From positions 62,001 to 126,000 of the forward strand of contig NZ_QJTK01000004.1 in NCBI RefSeq assembly GCF_003217355.1: 64,000 bases of DNA, read 5' to 3'. This document shows positions 8,819 through 18,537 of the stretch, piece by piece (within the stretch, counting starts at the first letter, position 1; every line of letters starts with the position of its first letter). The notes under the pieces were generated by a model. It saw only the letters and a program-made list of their open reading frames with translations, ran no database searches and was not told the DNA's origin. A program made the position numbers and the translations under genes. The stretch is from Rhodobacter viridis (GTDB lineage Bacteria > Pseudomonadota > Alphaproteobacteria > Rhodobacterales > Rhodobacteraceae).

Positions 8819-9819
8819 TGACTGACGCACCCAACCTGAAGGGATTTGACGCCCGCCTGAGGGAAGAAGCCGCCGAAGATCCGACGCTCGAAATCCCCGA
8901 GCATCCGCCGACCAAGAAGACGCAGATCATCGCGATCTACGGCAAGGGCGGTTCGGGCAAGTCCTTCACGCTTGCGAACCTCAGCCACATGATGGCCGAA
9001 ATGGGCAAGCGCGTGCTGCTCATTGGCTGCGACCCGAAATCGGACACGACCTCGCTCTTGTTCGGCGGCAAGAACTGCCCGACGATCATCGAAACCGCGA
9101 CGAAGAAGAAACTCGCGGGCGAGGAAGTGAAAGTCGGCGACGTCTGCTTCAAATCGGGCGGTGTCTTCGCGATGGAGCTTGGCGGGCCGGAAGTCGGTCG
9201 CGGCTGCGGTGGGCGGGGCATCATCCACGGCTTCGAGCTTCTTGAAAAGCTCGGCTTCCATGATTGGGATTTCGACTTCGTCCTGCTCGACTTCCTCGGC
9301 GACGTGGTCTGCGGCGGTTTCGGTCTGCCGATCGCCCGCGACATGGCGCAAAAGGTGATCGTGGTCGGCTCGAACGACCTGCAGTCGCTCTATGTCGCCA
9401 ACAACGTCTGCAACGCGGTCGAGTATTTCCGCAAGCTCGGCGGCAATGTCGGCGTGGCGGGGATCGTGATCAACAAGGATGACGGCACCGGCGAGGCGCA
9501 GGCTTTCGCGGAGGCGGCGGGCATTCCGGTTCTGGCCGCGATTCCGGCCGACGAGGAACTGCGCCGCAAGTCGGCCGCCTATCAGATCGTCGGCACCCAT
9601 GCGACGCCCTGGGGCAAGCTGTTTGAAGAACTCGCGGGCAATGTTGCCGATGCGCCGCCGCTGCGGCCGCGCCCTCTGACGCCCGATGCGCTTTTGGGTC
9701 TCTTTGAGACGGATGAGGAATATCGGATCGTCGATCTGGTTCCGGCGACCGACGAAGACCTGCGTGGCTCGAACGCCGCGCCGAAGCAATCTCTGGAAGT
9801 GATCTACGACGATGTCTGA
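8818..9819 (+). CDS. bchX: Chlorophyllide a reductase iron protein BchX
   Basis: NifH/BchL-like ATPase that delivers electrons to BchYZ for reduction of the chlorin B ring (chlorophyllide a to a bacteriochlorin). It has 333 residues. The P-loop YGKGGSGKS is at residues 41-49, a switch-type CDPKSDTT follows near residue 69, and Cys residues in the region GGPEVGRGCGGRGI suit the bridging 4Fe-4S cluster held by a homodimer. Coupled to bchC by a TAATG overlap. Confidence 0.97.
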   Translation: MTDAPNLKGFDARLREEAAEDPTLEIPEHPPTKKTQIIAIYGKGGSGKSFTLANLSHMMAEMGKRVLLIGCDPKSDTTSLLFGGKNCPTIIETATKKKLAGEEVKVGDVCFKSGGVFAMELGGPEVGRGCGGRGIIHGFELLEKLGFHDWDFDFVLLDFLGDVVCGGFGLPIARDMAQKVIVVGSNDLQSLYVANNVCNAVEYFRKLGGNVGVAGIVINKDDGTGEAQAFAEAAGIPVLAAIPADEELRRKSAAYQIVGTHATPWGKLFEELAGNVADAPPLRPRPLTPDALLGLFETDEEYRIVDLVPATDEDLRGSNAAPKQSLEVIYDDV

Positions 9820-9864
9820 CTGCACTGCCGTTGAAATCCGGACCGCTTGCATGGGGGGCCGGAC

Positions 9865-11358
9865 ATGACCGATCTTCCGCAAGCCGAAGGCGGCTGTGGC
9901 GCGGGCAACGAACGTCTGGCCGCTCAGGCCGCCGCTTCGGGCAATGCCGAGCTGATGGCGCGGTTCAAGGCCGACTATCCGGTCGGGCCGCATGACAAGC
10001 CGCAGACGATGTGTCCGGCCTTCGGCGCGCTGCGCGTGGGCCTGCGGATGCGTCGCGTCGCCACTGTTCTTTGCGGCTCGGCCTGCTGCGTCTACGGGCT
10101 GTCGTTCATCTCGCACTTCTACGGCGCGCGGCGCTCGGTGGGCTATGTGCCCTTCGATTCCGAAACGCTCGTCACCGGGAAGCTGTTCGAAGACGTCCGG
10201 GCCTCGGTCCATGATCTGGCCGACCCCGCGCGTTACGATGCGATCGTCGTCATCAACCTCTGCGTGCCCACCGCTTCGGGCGTGCCGCTGCAGCTGTTGC
10301 CGAACGAAATCAACGGCGTTCGCGTTGTGGGCATCGACGTGCCGGGCTTTGGCGTGCCGACGCATGCGGAAGCCAAGGACGTGCTCTCGGGCGCGATGCT
10401 CGCCTATGCGCGGCAGGAAATCATGGCGGGGCCGGTGCCTGCGCCGGTCTCTGGCCGGTCGGACCGCCCGACCGTCACGCTGCTGGGCGAGATGTTCCCG
10501 GCTGATCCGATGGTGATCGGGGCAATGCTGGCACCGATGGGGCTGGCCGTGGGGCCGACCGTGCCGATGCGCGACTGGCGCGAGCTTTATGCCGCGCTCG
10601 ACAGCAAGGTGATTGCGGCGATCCATCCGTTCTACACCTCGGCGATCCGGCAGTTTGAAACCGCTGGCCGCGCCATCGTCGGCTCGGCACCGGTCGGCCA
10701 TGACGGCACGATGGAATGGCTCGCCAATATCGGCCGCGCCTATGACGTCTCGGCTGACAAGATCGCCGCCGCGCAGAACGCCTTTGGTCCGGCGATCAAG
10801 GGTGCCATTGCGGGCGCGCCGATCAAGGGGCGGATCACCGTCTCGGGCTACGAGGGCTCGGAACTGCTGGTGGCGCGTCTTCTGATCGAATCCGGTGCCG
10901 AAGTGCCCTACGTCGGCACGGCCGCCCCCCGCACGCCCTGGAGCGCCTGGGACAAGGAGTGGCTCGAGGCGCGGGGCGTGGTGGTCAAATACCGTGCCAG
11001 CCTCGAAGACGATTGCGCCGCGATGGAGGGTTTCGAGCCCGATCTGGCCATCGGCACGACGCCCTTGGTGCAAAAGGCGAAATCGCTGGGGATCCCCGCG
11101 CTTTACTTCACCAACCTGATCTCGGCCCGGCCGCTGATGGGGCCTGCGGGCGCCGGATCGCTGGCGCAGGTGATGAATGCCGCCATGGGCAACCGTGAGC
11201 GCATGGGCAAGATGAAGGCCTTCTTCGAGGGCGTGGGCGAGGGTGACACCGCCGGGATCTGGCAGGATACGCCGAAGCTTTACCCCGACTTCCGCGAACA
11301 ACAGCGCAAGAAGATGGAAAAAGCCGCCAAACTGGCCAAAGCCGAGGAGATGATCTGA
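9865..11358 (+). CDS. bchY: Chlorophyllide a reductase subunit BchY
   Basis: NifD-like subunit of the BchYZ catalytic heterotetramer of chlorophyllide a reductase. It has 497 residues from the ATG at 9865 ([14 protein letters not shown]). Conserved Cys residues near the N-terminus ([22 protein letters not shown]) are those expected to bind the 4Fe-4S cluster shared with BchZ. A TTG six codons upstream is also open but less likely. The gene starts 45 bp after bchX and ends overlapping the bchZ start (TGATG). Confidence 0.96.
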   Translation: MTDLPQAEGGCGAGNERLAAQAAASGNAELMARFKADYPVGPHDKPQTMCPAFGALRVGLRMRRVATVLCGSACCVYGLSFISHFYGARRSVGYVPFDSETLVTGKLFEDVRASVHDLADPARYDAIVVINLCVPTASGVPLQLLPNEINGVRVVGIDVPGFGVPTHAEAKDVLSGAMLAYARQEIMAGPVPAPVSGRSDRPTVTLLGEMFPADPMVIGAMLAPMGLAVGPTVPMRDWRELYAALDSKVIAAIHPFYTSAIRQFETAGRAIVGSAPVGHDGTMEWLANIGRAYDVSADKIAAAQNAFGPAIKGAIAGAPIKGRITVSGYEGSELLVARLLIESGAEVPYVGTAAPRTPWSAWDKEWLEARGVVVKYRASLEDDCAAMEGFEPDLAIGTTPLVQKAKSLGIPALYFTNLISARPLMGPAGAGSLAQVMNAAMGNRERMGKMKAFFEGVGEGDTAGIWQDTPKLYPDFREQQRKKMEKAAKLAKAEEMI

Positions 11359-12830
11359 TGTTTCTCCTCGATCACGACAGGGCAGGGGGCTATTGGGGCG
11401 CGGTTTATACCTTCTGCGCCGTCAAGGGCCTGCAAGTGGTCATCGATGGGCCGGTGGGGTGTGAAAACCTGCCGGTGACCTCGGTGCTGCATTACACCGA
11501 CGGGCTGCCGCCGCATGAATTGCCGATCGTCGTCACCGGGCTCGGCGAGGCCGAGCTGGGCCGCGACGGCACCGAAGGCGCGATGAGTCGGGCGTGGAAG
11601 ACGCTTGACCCGCTGCTGCCCTCGGTCGTCGTCACCGGCTCGATCGCCGAGATGATCGGCGGCGGCGTGACGCCGCAGGGCACGAACCTGCAGCGCTTCC
11701 TCGCGCGCACCATCGACGAAGACCAGTGGCAATGCGCCGACCGCGCGATGACCTGGCTCTTTACCGAGTACGGCATGACCAAAGGCCGGATGCCGGGCGA
11801 GCGGATGCGCCCCGAAGGGGCGAAGCCGCGGGTCAACATCCTCGGGCCGATGTACGGCGCCTTCAACATGGCCTCGGACCTGCACGAGATTCGCCGTCTG
11901 GTTGAGGGAATCGGGGCCGAGGTGAACATGGTCTTCCCGCTCGGGACTCACCTGAGCGAGGTCCGAAACTTGGTGAATGCCGACGTGAACGTCGTCATGT
12001 ACCGCGAATTCGGCCGGAACCTGGCAGAGATTCTCGGCAAACCCTATCTGCAGGCGCCGATCGGGCTCGAGAGCACGACGAAGTTCCTGCGCAGCCTTGG
12101 CGAACTGCTCGGATTGGACCCCGAGCCCTTCATCGAGCGCGAAAAACATGCAACTTTGAAGCCCTTGTGGGATCTGTGGCGATCTGTCACGCAAGACTTC
12201 TTCGCGACGGCGAGCTTCGGAATCTGCGCCACCGAGACCTATGCCCGCGGCATAAAAGCCTATCTCGAGGGCGATCTGGGCCTGCCTTGCGCCTTTGCGG
12301 TGGCCAGAAAGGCCGGAGAGAAGACGAAAAGCGACGAAGTTCGCGGTTTGATCCGCCAAACTCGCCCTCTGGTGGTGTTTGGCTCGATCAACGAGAAGAT
12401 TTACCTGGCCGAAACCAAGGCCGGTCACGGCCCTGCGGCCTCGTTCGTGCCCGCCTCCTTCCCCGGAGCGGCAATCCGCCGCGCGACGGGCACCCCCTTC
12501 ATGGGTTACATGGGTAGCGTCTACCTGCTGCAAGAAATCTGTAACGGACTGTTCGACGCGCTCTTCAATATCCTGCCGCTTGCTTCCGAAATGGACAGTG
12601 CCGCGGCAACGCCTGCTACCTTGCGTCGTGACATGCCCTGGGATGCGGATGCACAGGCAGCTCTGGACCGGATCGTGTCGCAACACCCGGTTCTGACACG
12701 GATTTCGGCGGCCAAGTCGCTGCGTGATGCGGCCGAGAAGGCGGCCCTCGATCAGGGGGCCGAGAGAGTGGTTCTAGAAATGGTCGAAGCCCTCGGGGAT
12801 GCGACCATGGATCGGAAGGGGGGGAACTGA
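11358..12830 (+). CDS. bchZ: Chlorophyllide a reductase subunit BchZ
   Basis: NifK-like partner of BchY. It has 490 residues, the usual length. Near the N-terminus, [14 protein letters not shown] carries a conserved Cys in the nitrogenase-like cluster-binding region. It overlaps bchY by one base and ends one base before pufQ. In R. capsulatus the puf promoter is known to lie inside the 3' part of bchZ, so this region is both coding and regulatory; I cannot place that promoter exactly from the sequence. Confidence 0.96.
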   Translation: MFLLDHDRAGGYWGAVYTFCAVKGLQVVIDGPVGCENLPVTSVLHYTDGLPPHELPIVVTGLGEAELGRDGTEGAMSRAWKTLDPLLPSVVVTGSIAEMIGGGVTPQGTNLQRFLARTIDEDQWQCADRAMTWLFTEYGMTKGRMPGERMRPEGAKPRVNILGPMYGAFNMASDLHEIRRLVEGIGAEVNMVFPLGTHLSEVRNLVNADVNVVMYREFGRNLAEILGKPYLQAPIGLESTTKFLRSLGELLGLDPEPFIEREKHATLKPLWDLWRSVTQDFFATASFGICATETYARGIKAYLEGDLGLPCAFAVARKAGEKTKSDEVRGLIRQTRPLVVFGSINEKIYLAETKAGHGPAASFVPASFPGAAIRRATGTPFMGYMGSVYLLQEICNGLFDALFNILPLASEMDSAAATPATLRRDMPWDADAQAALDRIVSQHPVLTRISAAKSLRDAAEKAALDQGAERVVLEMVEALGDATMDRKGGN

Positions 12831-12831
12831 A

Positions 12832-13056
12832 ATGCAAAGTCAACGTCTTCGCGCTCATGGCGTCCACCATGTCGACCGTGTGCCGCGGCCCGAGTTCGCC
12901 CTTTACTTCACGCTGATCCTGATCGTTGCGGTGCCTTTCGCGCTCGTCGGCTGGGTCATGTCTCTGGTGCGGGAACGCCGTGTCCCCGAGTGCGGGCCCT
13001 TCGCCCGTGCCTGGCGCGAGGCCGGCGAGATCACGCCCGAGATTTTCCGGCCCTGA
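12832..13056 (+). CDS. pufQ: PufQ, bacteriochlorophyll delivery/assembly protein
   Basis: Small membrane protein of 74 residues with one hydrophobic helix (about residues 24-44, FALYFTLILIVAVPFALVGW) and a charged C-terminus. In R. capsulatus it is needed for normal bacteriochlorophyll and photosystem formation and is thought to carry pigment intermediates. The ATG at 12832 is two bases after the bchZ TGA; AAGGGGGG precedes it. It is first in the pufQBALMX operon. Confidence 0.95.
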   Translation: MQSQRLRAHGVHHVDRVPRPEFALYFTLILIVAVPFALVGWVMSLVRERRVPECGPFARAWREAGEITPEIFRP

Positions 13057-13169
13057 GCCGGTGAGGAATTCCGGCGGGGGCCATATCCCCGACGGTTCGA
13101 GTTCTCCACGGGTGGGATGAGCCCCTCGTGGTGGAAATGCGGGATGGCAGGTGCCATTTCGTTTGCCCA

Positions 13170-13186
13170 GCCGCAGGGAATGCGGC
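13170..13186 (+). other. Small hairpin in the pufQ-pufB leader
   Basis: gccgca (13170-13175) pairs with tgcggc (13181-13186) across a 5-base loop, 27 bp upstream of pufB. The pufQ-pufB gap (156 bp) is where the polycistronic message is known to be cut so that pufBA becomes the stable 5' segment. The role of this particular hairpin is inferred. Confidence 0.4.
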
Positions 13187-13212
13187 GTCAGTCTGCCAAT
13201 CCGGAGGTTGTT

Positions 13213-13362
13213 ATGGCTGATAAGAACGACCTGAGCTTCACAGGTCTTACCGACGAGCAAGCGCAAGAACTGCATGCCGTCTACATGAGCGGGCTGTCGG
13301 CGTTCATCGCCGTCGCGGTGCTCGCCCATCTGGCGGTCATGATCTGGCGTCCGTGGTTCTGA
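13213..13362 (+). CDS. pufB: Light-harvesting 1 (B870) beta polypeptide
   Basis: 49-residue antenna peptide of the LH1 ring around the reaction centre. It has an N-terminal acidic part, one transmembrane helix and the LH-beta signature [11 protein letters not shown]. His39 is the bacteriochlorophyll ligand and His21 is the second conserved histidine. A strong site (CCGGAGG) lies 8 nt upstream of the ATG. It is followed by pufA after 13 bp. Confidence 0.97.
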
Positions 13363-13375
13363 GGAGAAACTGAAA

Positions 13376-13552
13376 ATGTCCAAGTTCTATAAAATCTGGC
13401 TCGTTTTCGACCCCCGTCGCGTGTTCGTGGCTCAGGGCGTGTTCCTGTTCCTGCTCGCGGTGCTGATCCACCTGATCCTGCTCTCGACCCCCGCTTTCAA
13501 CTGGCTGACCGTTGCCACTGCCAAGCATGGCTACGTGGCTGCTGCCCAGTAA
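13376..13552 (+). CDS. pufA: Light-harvesting 1 (B870) alpha polypeptide
   Basis: 58-residue partner of PufB. N-terminal [16 protein letters not shown], then a single helix with the bacteriochlorophyll ligand His32 (VLIHLI) and a hydrophobic C-terminus. GAGGAG is upstream of the ATG. The strong hairpin just after the stop protects the pufBA segment, so that more antenna than reaction-centre protein is made. Confidence 0.97.
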   Translation: MSKFYKIWLVFDPRRVFVAQGVFLFLLAVLIHLILLSTPAFNWLTVATAKHGYVAAAQ

Positions 13553-13567
13553 GCGTTACTGAGCGTT

Positions 13568-13598
13568 GCGGGCGGGGCGAGGGTCTCGCCCCGCCCGC
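13568..13598 (+). terminator. pufA-pufL intercistronic hairpin
   Basis: Perfect 14-bp GC stem (13568-13581 with 13585-13598) and 3-base loop with no T-run. This matches the known 3' protective hairpin of the stable pufBA mRNA that sets the LH1 to reaction-centre ratio. It is a decay barrier more than a terminator. Confidence 0.9.
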
Positions 13599-13684
13599 GA
13601 CCATACCGCAAGACGCAACCCATCGGCACGATCTGAGGCCTTTTGCCGGGCCAAGGACCGTCCCGCAACAGCGGAGACACGGGC

Positions 13685-14533
13685 ATGGCTTTGCTCAGCT
13701 TCGAACGAAAATACCGTGTGCCGGGCGGCACCTTGATTGGCGGGAGCCTTTTCGACTTCTGGGTCGGACCCTTCTATGTCGGGTTCTTCGGGGTCACCAC
13801 CATCTTCTTCGCCACGCTCGGCTTTTTGCTTATCCTTTGGGGAGCCGCGATGCAGGGCACGTGGAACCCCCAACTGATCTCCATCTTTCCGCCGCCGGTG
13901 GAAAATGGTCTGAACGTGGCCGCGCTCGACAAGGGCGGTCTTTGGCAGGTTATCACCGTCTGCGCGACGGGGGCTTTCTGCAGCTGGGCGCTGCGTGAAG
14001 TCGAAATCTGCCGCAAACTCGGGATTGGCTTCCATATCCCGGCCGCCTTCTCGATGGCGATCTTCGCCTATCTGGTGCTGGTCGTGATCCGTCCGATGCT
14101 GATGGGGTCGTGGGGCTATGCCTTCCCCTATGGGATCTGGACGCACCTCGACTGGGTCTCCAACACCGGCTACACCTACGGCAACTTCCACTACAACCCG
14201 TTCCACATGCTGGGCATCAGCCTGTTCTTCACCACCGCCTGGGCGCTGGCGATGCACGGGGCTCTGATCCTTTCGGCGGCCAACCCCGTCAAAGGCAAGA
14301 CGATGCGGACGCCGGACCACGAGGACACCTACTTCCGTGACCTCATCGGCTACTCGCTCGGTACGCTCGGCATCCACCGCCTCGGCCTGCTTCTCGCGCT
14401 GAACGCGGTGTTCTGGTCGGCCTGCTGTATGCTCGTCTCCGGCACCATCTACTTCGATCTGTGGAGTGACTGGTGGTACTGGTGGGTGAACATGCCGTTC
14501 TGGGCTGACATGGCAGGAGGCATCAATGGCTGA
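13685..14533 (+). CDS. pufL: Photosynthetic reaction centre L subunit
   Basis: Core subunit binding the special pair, accessory bacteriochlorophyll, bacteriopheophytin and QA/QB with PufM. It has 282 residues and five transmembrane helices. Conserved pigment and iron ligands are visible in order: His in GIWTHLDW (L153), His in NFHYNPFH (L168 and L173, special pair), His in AMHG (L190, iron) and His in LGIHR (L230, iron). The ATG at 13685 gives the standard [10 protein letters not shown] start. It overlaps pufM by 8 bp. Confidence 0.98.
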   Translation: MALLSFERKYRVPGGTLIGGSLFDFWVGPFYVGFFGVTTIFFATLGFLLILWGAAMQGTWNPQLISIFPPPVENGLNVAALDKGGLWQVITVCATGAFCSWALREVEICRKLGIGFHIPAAFSMAIFAYLVLVVIRPMLMGSWGYAFPYGIWTHLDWVSNTGYTYGNFHYNPFHMLGISLFFTTAWALAMHGALILSAANPVKGKTMRTPDHEDTYFRDLIGYSLGTLGIHRLGLLLALNAVFWSACCMLVSGTIYFDLWSDWWYWWVNMPFWADMAGGING

Positions 14534-15449
14534 GTATCAGAACTTCTTCACCCAAGTGCAGGTGAGCGGTGAGCCCGAAATGGGGCTCAAGGAAGGGGTC
14601 GACACGTTCGAACGCACCCCCGCCACCTTCGTGAGCCTGCTCGGCTGGATGGGGAACGCCCAACTCGGGCCGATCTATCTGGGCATCGCCGGCATCACCT
14701 CGCTCGCTTTCGGCGCGGCTTGGTTCATGACGATCGGGGTCTGGTACTGGTATCAAGCCGGTTTTGATCCCTTCATCTTCATGCGCGACCTGTTCTTCTT
14801 CAGCCTGGAGCCGCCGCCGGCCGAATACGGTCTTGCGATTGCTCCGCTGAAACAAGGTGGCGTGTGGCAGATCGCGTCGCTGTTCATGGCGATCTCGGTC
14901 ATCGCGTGGTGGGTCCGTGTCTATACCCGCGCCGAACAACTCGGCATGGGCAAGCACATGGCCTGGGCCTTCCTGTCGGCCATCTGGCTGTGGTCGGTCC
15001 TCGGCTTCTGGCGCCCGATCCTGATGGGGTCCTGGAGCTATGCTCCGCCCTACGGCATCTTCTCGCACCTCGACTGGACCAACCAGTTCTCGCTCGACCA
15101 CGGCAACCTGTTCTACAACCCGTTCCACGGCCTCTCGATCGCTTCGCTCTACGGCTCGGCGCTCCTGTTCGCCATGCACGGCGCGACCATTCTTGCGGTG
15201 ACCCGCTTCGGTGGTGACCGCGAACTCGAACAGATCGTCGACCGCGGGACCGCTTCGGAACGCGCCGCCCTGTTCTGGCGCTGGACGATGGGCTTCAACG
15301 CCACCATGGAAGGCATCCACCGCTGGGCGATCTGGATGGCCGTGATGGTGACGCTGACCGGTGGTATCGGCATCCTGCTCTCGGGCACCGTTGTCGACAA
15401 CTGGTATGTCTGGGCGCAAGTCCACGGCTATGCCCCCGTGACCCCGTAA
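14526..15449 (+). CDS. pufM: Photosynthetic reaction centre M subunit
   Basis: Partner of PufL; 307 residues and five transmembrane helices. The special-pair ligand is in NLFYNPFHG, and the iron ligands are in AMHGA and EGIHRW, with the Glu ligand in the intervening loop. The N-terminus [20 protein letters not shown] is typical. The start overlaps the end of pufL by 8 bp, which couples synthesis of the two subunits. Confidence 0.98.
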   Translation: MAEYQNFFTQVQVSGEPEMGLKEGVDTFERTPATFVSLLGWMGNAQLGPIYLGIAGITSLAFGAAWFMTIGVWYWYQAGFDPFIFMRDLFFFSLEPPPAEYGLAIAPLKQGGVWQIASLFMAISVIAWWVRVYTRAEQLGMGKHMAWAFLSAIWLWSVLGFWRPILMGSWSYAPPYGIFSHLDWTNQFSLDHGNLFYNPFHGLSIASLYGSALLFAMHGATILAVTRFGGDRELEQIVDRGTASERAALFWRWTMGFNATMEGIHRWAIWMAVMVTLTGGIGILLSGTVVDNWYVWAQVHGYAPVTP

Positions 15450-15461
15450 GGAGAAGAGACC

Positions 15462-15704
15462 ATGTCCATGTTCGACAAACCCTTCGACTACGAAAACGGT
15501 TCCAAGTTCGAGATGGGACTCTGGATCGGTCGTCAGATGGCCTATGGTGCCTTCCTCGGCTCGATCCCCTTCCTGCTCGGCCTCGGCCTGGTGATGGGGT
15601 CCTACGGTCTCGGCCTGATGCTTCCCGAGCGGTCGCACCAGACGCCGACGCCCTACCCGAACACCAGCGAAATCGTGGTGATGCACACGACCGACGTCGT
15701 GTAA
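15462..15704 (+). CDS. pufX: PufX, LH1 ring-opening protein
   Basis: Single-helix protein found in Rhodobacter that interrupts the LH1 ring so quinone can exchange with the reaction centre. 80 residues are predicted; I recall 78 for the laboratory strain, and the C-terminal tail (HQTPTPYPNTSEIV) appears to be where they differ. The transmembrane segment, about residues 29-53, is Gly-rich (GAFLGSIPFLLGLGLVMG). A strong site (AAGGAGA) precedes the ATG. Last gene of the puf operon. Confidence 0.95.
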   Translation: MSMFDKPFDYENGSKFEMGLWIGRQMAYGAFLGSIPFLLGLGLVMGSYGLGLMLPERSHQTPTPYPNTSEIVVMHTTDVV

Positions 15705-15713
15705 GACCCCTTC

Positions 15714-15745
15714 CCCCGGCCGCGCGTCGATGCGCGCGGCCGGGG
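15714..15745 (+). terminator. puf operon terminator
   Basis: 13-bp stem (15714-15726 with 15733-15745) and 6-base loop, only 9 bp after the pufX stop. No strong T-run follows, so it may also act as a 3' stabiliser. Confidence 0.8.
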
Positions 15746-15886
15746 TATTCCGTTCCGGGCCAAGGCTCCGGAAACTCCGGGGCCCACAGCCCCGAATCCC
15801 TTCCCTGTTAATTCAGGCACCTGGTGCCGCAGGTCCGACCCCCGCGGCACCCTTTTAGACCAGAAGGCTCATCGGAGGACGCAACC

Positions 15887-17812
15887 ATGAGCGCCACGCC
15901 ATCCCGCACCCCCCATCTTGACCGCGTGACCGGTCCCGCCGATCTGAAGGCGATGAGCATTGCCGATCTGACGGCGCTCGCCTCCGAAGTCCGGCGCGAG
16001 ATCGTCGAAGTGGTCAGCCAGACCGGGGGGCATCTTGGTTCCTCGCTTGGCGTCGTCGAGCTTTCGGTCGCGCTGCATGCGGTCTTCAACTCGCCCGGCG
16101 ACAAGCTGATCTGGGACGTGGGGCACCAATGCTATCCGCACAAGATTCTGACCGGTCGCCGGTCGCGCATGCTCACGCTGCGTCAGGCGGGCGGGATCTC
16201 GGGCTTCCCGAAACGGTCGGAAAGCCCGCATGACGCCTTTGGCGCGGGCCATTCCTCGACCTCGATCTCGGCCGCTTTGGGCTTTGCAGTCGGTCGGGAA
16301 CTCGGTCAGCCGGTCGGTGACACGATCGCCATCATCGGGGACGGCTCGATCACCGCGGGCATGGCCTACGAGGCGCTGAACCACGCCGGCCACCTGAAAT
16401 CGCGCATGTTCGTGATCCTGAACGACAACGACATGTCGATCGCCCCGCCCGTGGGCGCGCTGCAGCATTATCTGAACACGATCGCCCGTCAGGGTCCGTT
16501 CGCGGCGCTGAAAGCCGCCGCCGAGGGGATCGAAATGCATCTGCCCGGCCCGGTGCGCGATGGCGCACGTCGCGCGCGGCAGATGGTCACCGCCATGCCC
16601 GGCGGCGCGACGCTCTTTGAAGAACTCGGCTTCGACTATATCGGTCCGGTTGACGGGCATGACATGGCGGAACTGGTGGAAACGCTGCGCGTCACCCGCG
16701 CCCGCGCGTCGGGTCCGGTGCTGATCCACGTCTGCACCACCAAGGGCAAGGGCTATGCCCCCGCCGAAGGCGCCGAGGACAAGCTGCATGGCGTGTCGAA
16801 ATTCGACATCGAGACCGGCAAGCAGAAGAAATCGATCCCGAATGCGCCGAACTACACCACTGTCTTCGGTCAACGCCTGACCGAGGAAGCCGCCCGCGAT
16901 CAGGCGATCGTGGCGGTGACGGCGGCGATGCCGACGGGCACCGGTCTCGACATCATGCAAAAACGCTTCCCGCGCCGCGTCTTTGACGTGGGTATCGCGG
17001 AACAGCATGCGGTGACCTTTGCCGCGGGCATGGCGGCCTCGGGGCTGAAGCCCTTCTTGGCGCTCTATTCGAGCTTCGTGCAGCGCGGCTATGACCAGCT
17101 CGTGCATGACGTTGCGCTGCAAAACCTGCCGGTGCGGCTGATGATCGACCGCGCGGGTCTGGTCGGGCAGGACGGGGCGACCCATGCCGGGGCGTTTGAC
17201 GTTTCCATGCTGGCGAACCTGCCGAACTTCACCGTGATGGCCGCCGCCGACGAGGCGGAGCTGTGCCACATGGTCGTGACCGCGGCGGCGCATGACAGCG
17301 GCCCGATCGCGCTGCGCTATCCGCGCGGCGAGGGGCGCGGCGTCGAGATGCCCGAACGCGGCGAAGTGCTGGAAATCGGCAAGGGCCGGGTGCTGACCGA
17401 AGGCACCGAGGTCGCGATCCTGTCCTTTGGCGCGCATCTCTCGCAGGCGCTGAAGGCGGCCGAGATGCTGGAAGCCGAGGGGGTCTCGACCACCGTGGCC
17501 GATGCGCGCTTCTGCCGTCCGCTCGACACCGATCTGATCGACCGGCTGCTCGACACCCACGCGGCGCTGATCACCGTCGAGCAGGGCGCGATGGGCGGCT
17601 TTGGCGCGATGGTTCTGCACCATCTGGCTCGCACCGGACAGCTGGAAAAGGGCCGCGCCATTCGGACGATGACGCTGCCCGATCGCTACATCGATCACGG
17701 TTCGCCCGAGGAGATGTATGCCTGGGCCGGTCTGACCGCCGAGGATATCCGCGACACCGCGATGGCGGCGGCGCGGCCGTCGAAAGCGGTGCGGATCGTT
17801 CACAGCGCGTAA
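15887..17812 (+). CDS. dxs: 1-deoxy-D-xylulose-5-phosphate synthase
   Basis: Thiamine-diphosphate enzyme that joins pyruvate and glyceraldehyde-3-phosphate, the first step of the MEP isoprenoid pathway that feeds CrtE and the chlorophyll tail. It has 641 residues. The ThDP motif begins at [15 protein letters not shown] (about residue 150) and ends at NDNDMSI (about 177). The C-terminal transketolase half has the catalytic Glu in [15 protein letters not shown]. The ATG at 15887 is preceded by GGAGG. Located 182 bp after pufX with a separate leader. Confidence 0.96.
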   Translation: MSATPSRTPHLDRVTGPADLKAMSIADLTALASEVRREIVEVVSQTGGHLGSSLGVVELSVALHAVFNSPGDKLIWDVGHQCYPHKILTGRRSRMLTLRQAGGISGFPKRSESPHDAFGAGHSSTSISAALGFAVGRELGQPVGDTIAIIGDGSITAGMAYEALNHAGHLKSRMFVILNDNDMSIAPPVGALQHYLNTIARQGPFAALKAAAEGIEMHLPGPVRDGARRARQMVTAMPGGATLFEELGFDYIGPVDGHDMAELVETLRVTRARASGPVLIHVCTTKGKGYAPAEGAEDKLHGVSKFDIETGKQKKSIPNAPNYTTVFGQRLTEEAARDQAIVAVTAAMPTGTGLDIMQKRFPRRVFDVGIAEQHAVTFAAGMAASGLKPFLALYSSFVQRGYDQLVHDVALQNLPVRLMIDRAGLVGQDGATHAGAFDVSMLANLPNFTVMAAADEAELCHMVVTAAAHDSGPIALRYPRGEGRGVEMPERGEVLEIGKGRVLTEGTEVAILSFGAHLSQALKAAEMLEAEGVSTTVADARFCRPLDTDLIDRLLDTHAALITVEQGAMGGFGAMVLHHLARTGQLEKGRAIRTMTLPDRYIDHGSPEEMYAWAGLTAEDIRDTAMAAARPSKAVRIVHSA

Positions 17813-17892
17813 GCGCGGCTTGTGCATCCTTGCGCGGACGGGACGGAATTTCGTCACGTCTGCGCAAAATGCTTGCCTGCGACAAGTTGTAC

Positions 17893-18537
17893 ATGAGACA
17901 GTCGGACAGGATCTCGCGGTCGGGCGGGGTCTGCAGTCGGGCGAATCTCTTGAAATTCCAACAAGTTTACTACGTGCTTGATCCGGAAAGCCGGATTCTG
18001 TGGATCGGCGGCGAATGGGACGAGTTTGCGCTGGCAAATGGCGGTTCGGGCGCGCGCTCGAACGCCGTGCTGGCCACGCCGCTTGCCCATCATGTGGCAG
18101 GGGTCGAAACGCGGGCGGCGCTGGCGCGGATGATCGACGCCGTGCGCGCGGTGCAGGGGCCATTGCGCATCGACTATCGCTGCGACAGCCCGACGCTGCT
18201 GCGCCGTTTCCAGATGACGATCCAGCCGATGAAGGACGGTCGCGTGCTGATGGTGCATGACCTGCGCGATGCCCGCGGTTTCGAGGAGGCGCTGCCGCAC
18301 TGGCATGCCGACGAAGCGGCCGAGGCGCGGAAATGCTCGTTCTGCGGTGCGGTGCATCAGCCCGGACAGGGCTGGAATTTTGCCGAGGATCTGGGCGCGG
18401 ATCACCCCGCGGCGGTCGATTACGTCATCTGCCCGGGATGCCGCGCGCAGATCGACGAAGTGGTGACAAGCCTGCACCAGCGCCGCGCGCCCAGCACCCC
18501 GATGACGGGCGGCTTTGGTCCCGGCGTGGAAGGCTAG
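17893..18537 (+). CDS. Uncharacterised protein with two CxxC pairs
   Basis: I do not recognise this gene. It encodes about 214 residues if started at the ATG at 17893; in-frame ATGs at 17830 and 17869 and a TTG near 17950 are alternatives, and none has a good ribosome site. The N-terminal half (VYYVLDPESRILWIGGEWDEFALANGG) resembles the start of a PAS-like sensory domain. The C-terminal half has CSFC and CPGC, spaced as in a zinc ribbon. The location 80 bp after dxs suggests a photosynthesis-linked or redox-linked role, which is only context. The stop overlaps the convergent anti-sigma stop (CTAG). Confidence 0.7.
   Translation: MRQSDRISRSGGVCSRANLLKFQQVYYVLDPESRILWIGGEWDEFALANGGSGARSNAVLATPLAHHVAGVETRAALARMIDAVRAVQGPLRIDYRCDSPTLLRRFQMTIQPMKDGRVLMVHDLRDARGFEEALPHWHADEAAEARKCSFCGAVHQPGQGWNFAEDLGADHPAAVDYVICPGCRAQIDEVVTSLHQRRAPSTPMTGGFGPGVEG

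Noticed and set aside
9847-9864. TTG start for bchY six codons upstream
   Set aside because: ATG at 9865 matches the known start and length.
8755-11301. Long minus-strand open frame opposite bchX and bchY
   Set aside because: It is antisense to well-identified genes, has Arg/His/Gln-rich composition typical of GC-rich shadow frames, and has no domain.
12600-12831. Exact puf promoter and RegA sites inside bchZ
   Set aside because: Known to be in this area for R. capsulatus, but I could not place hexamers or RegA boxes with confidence.
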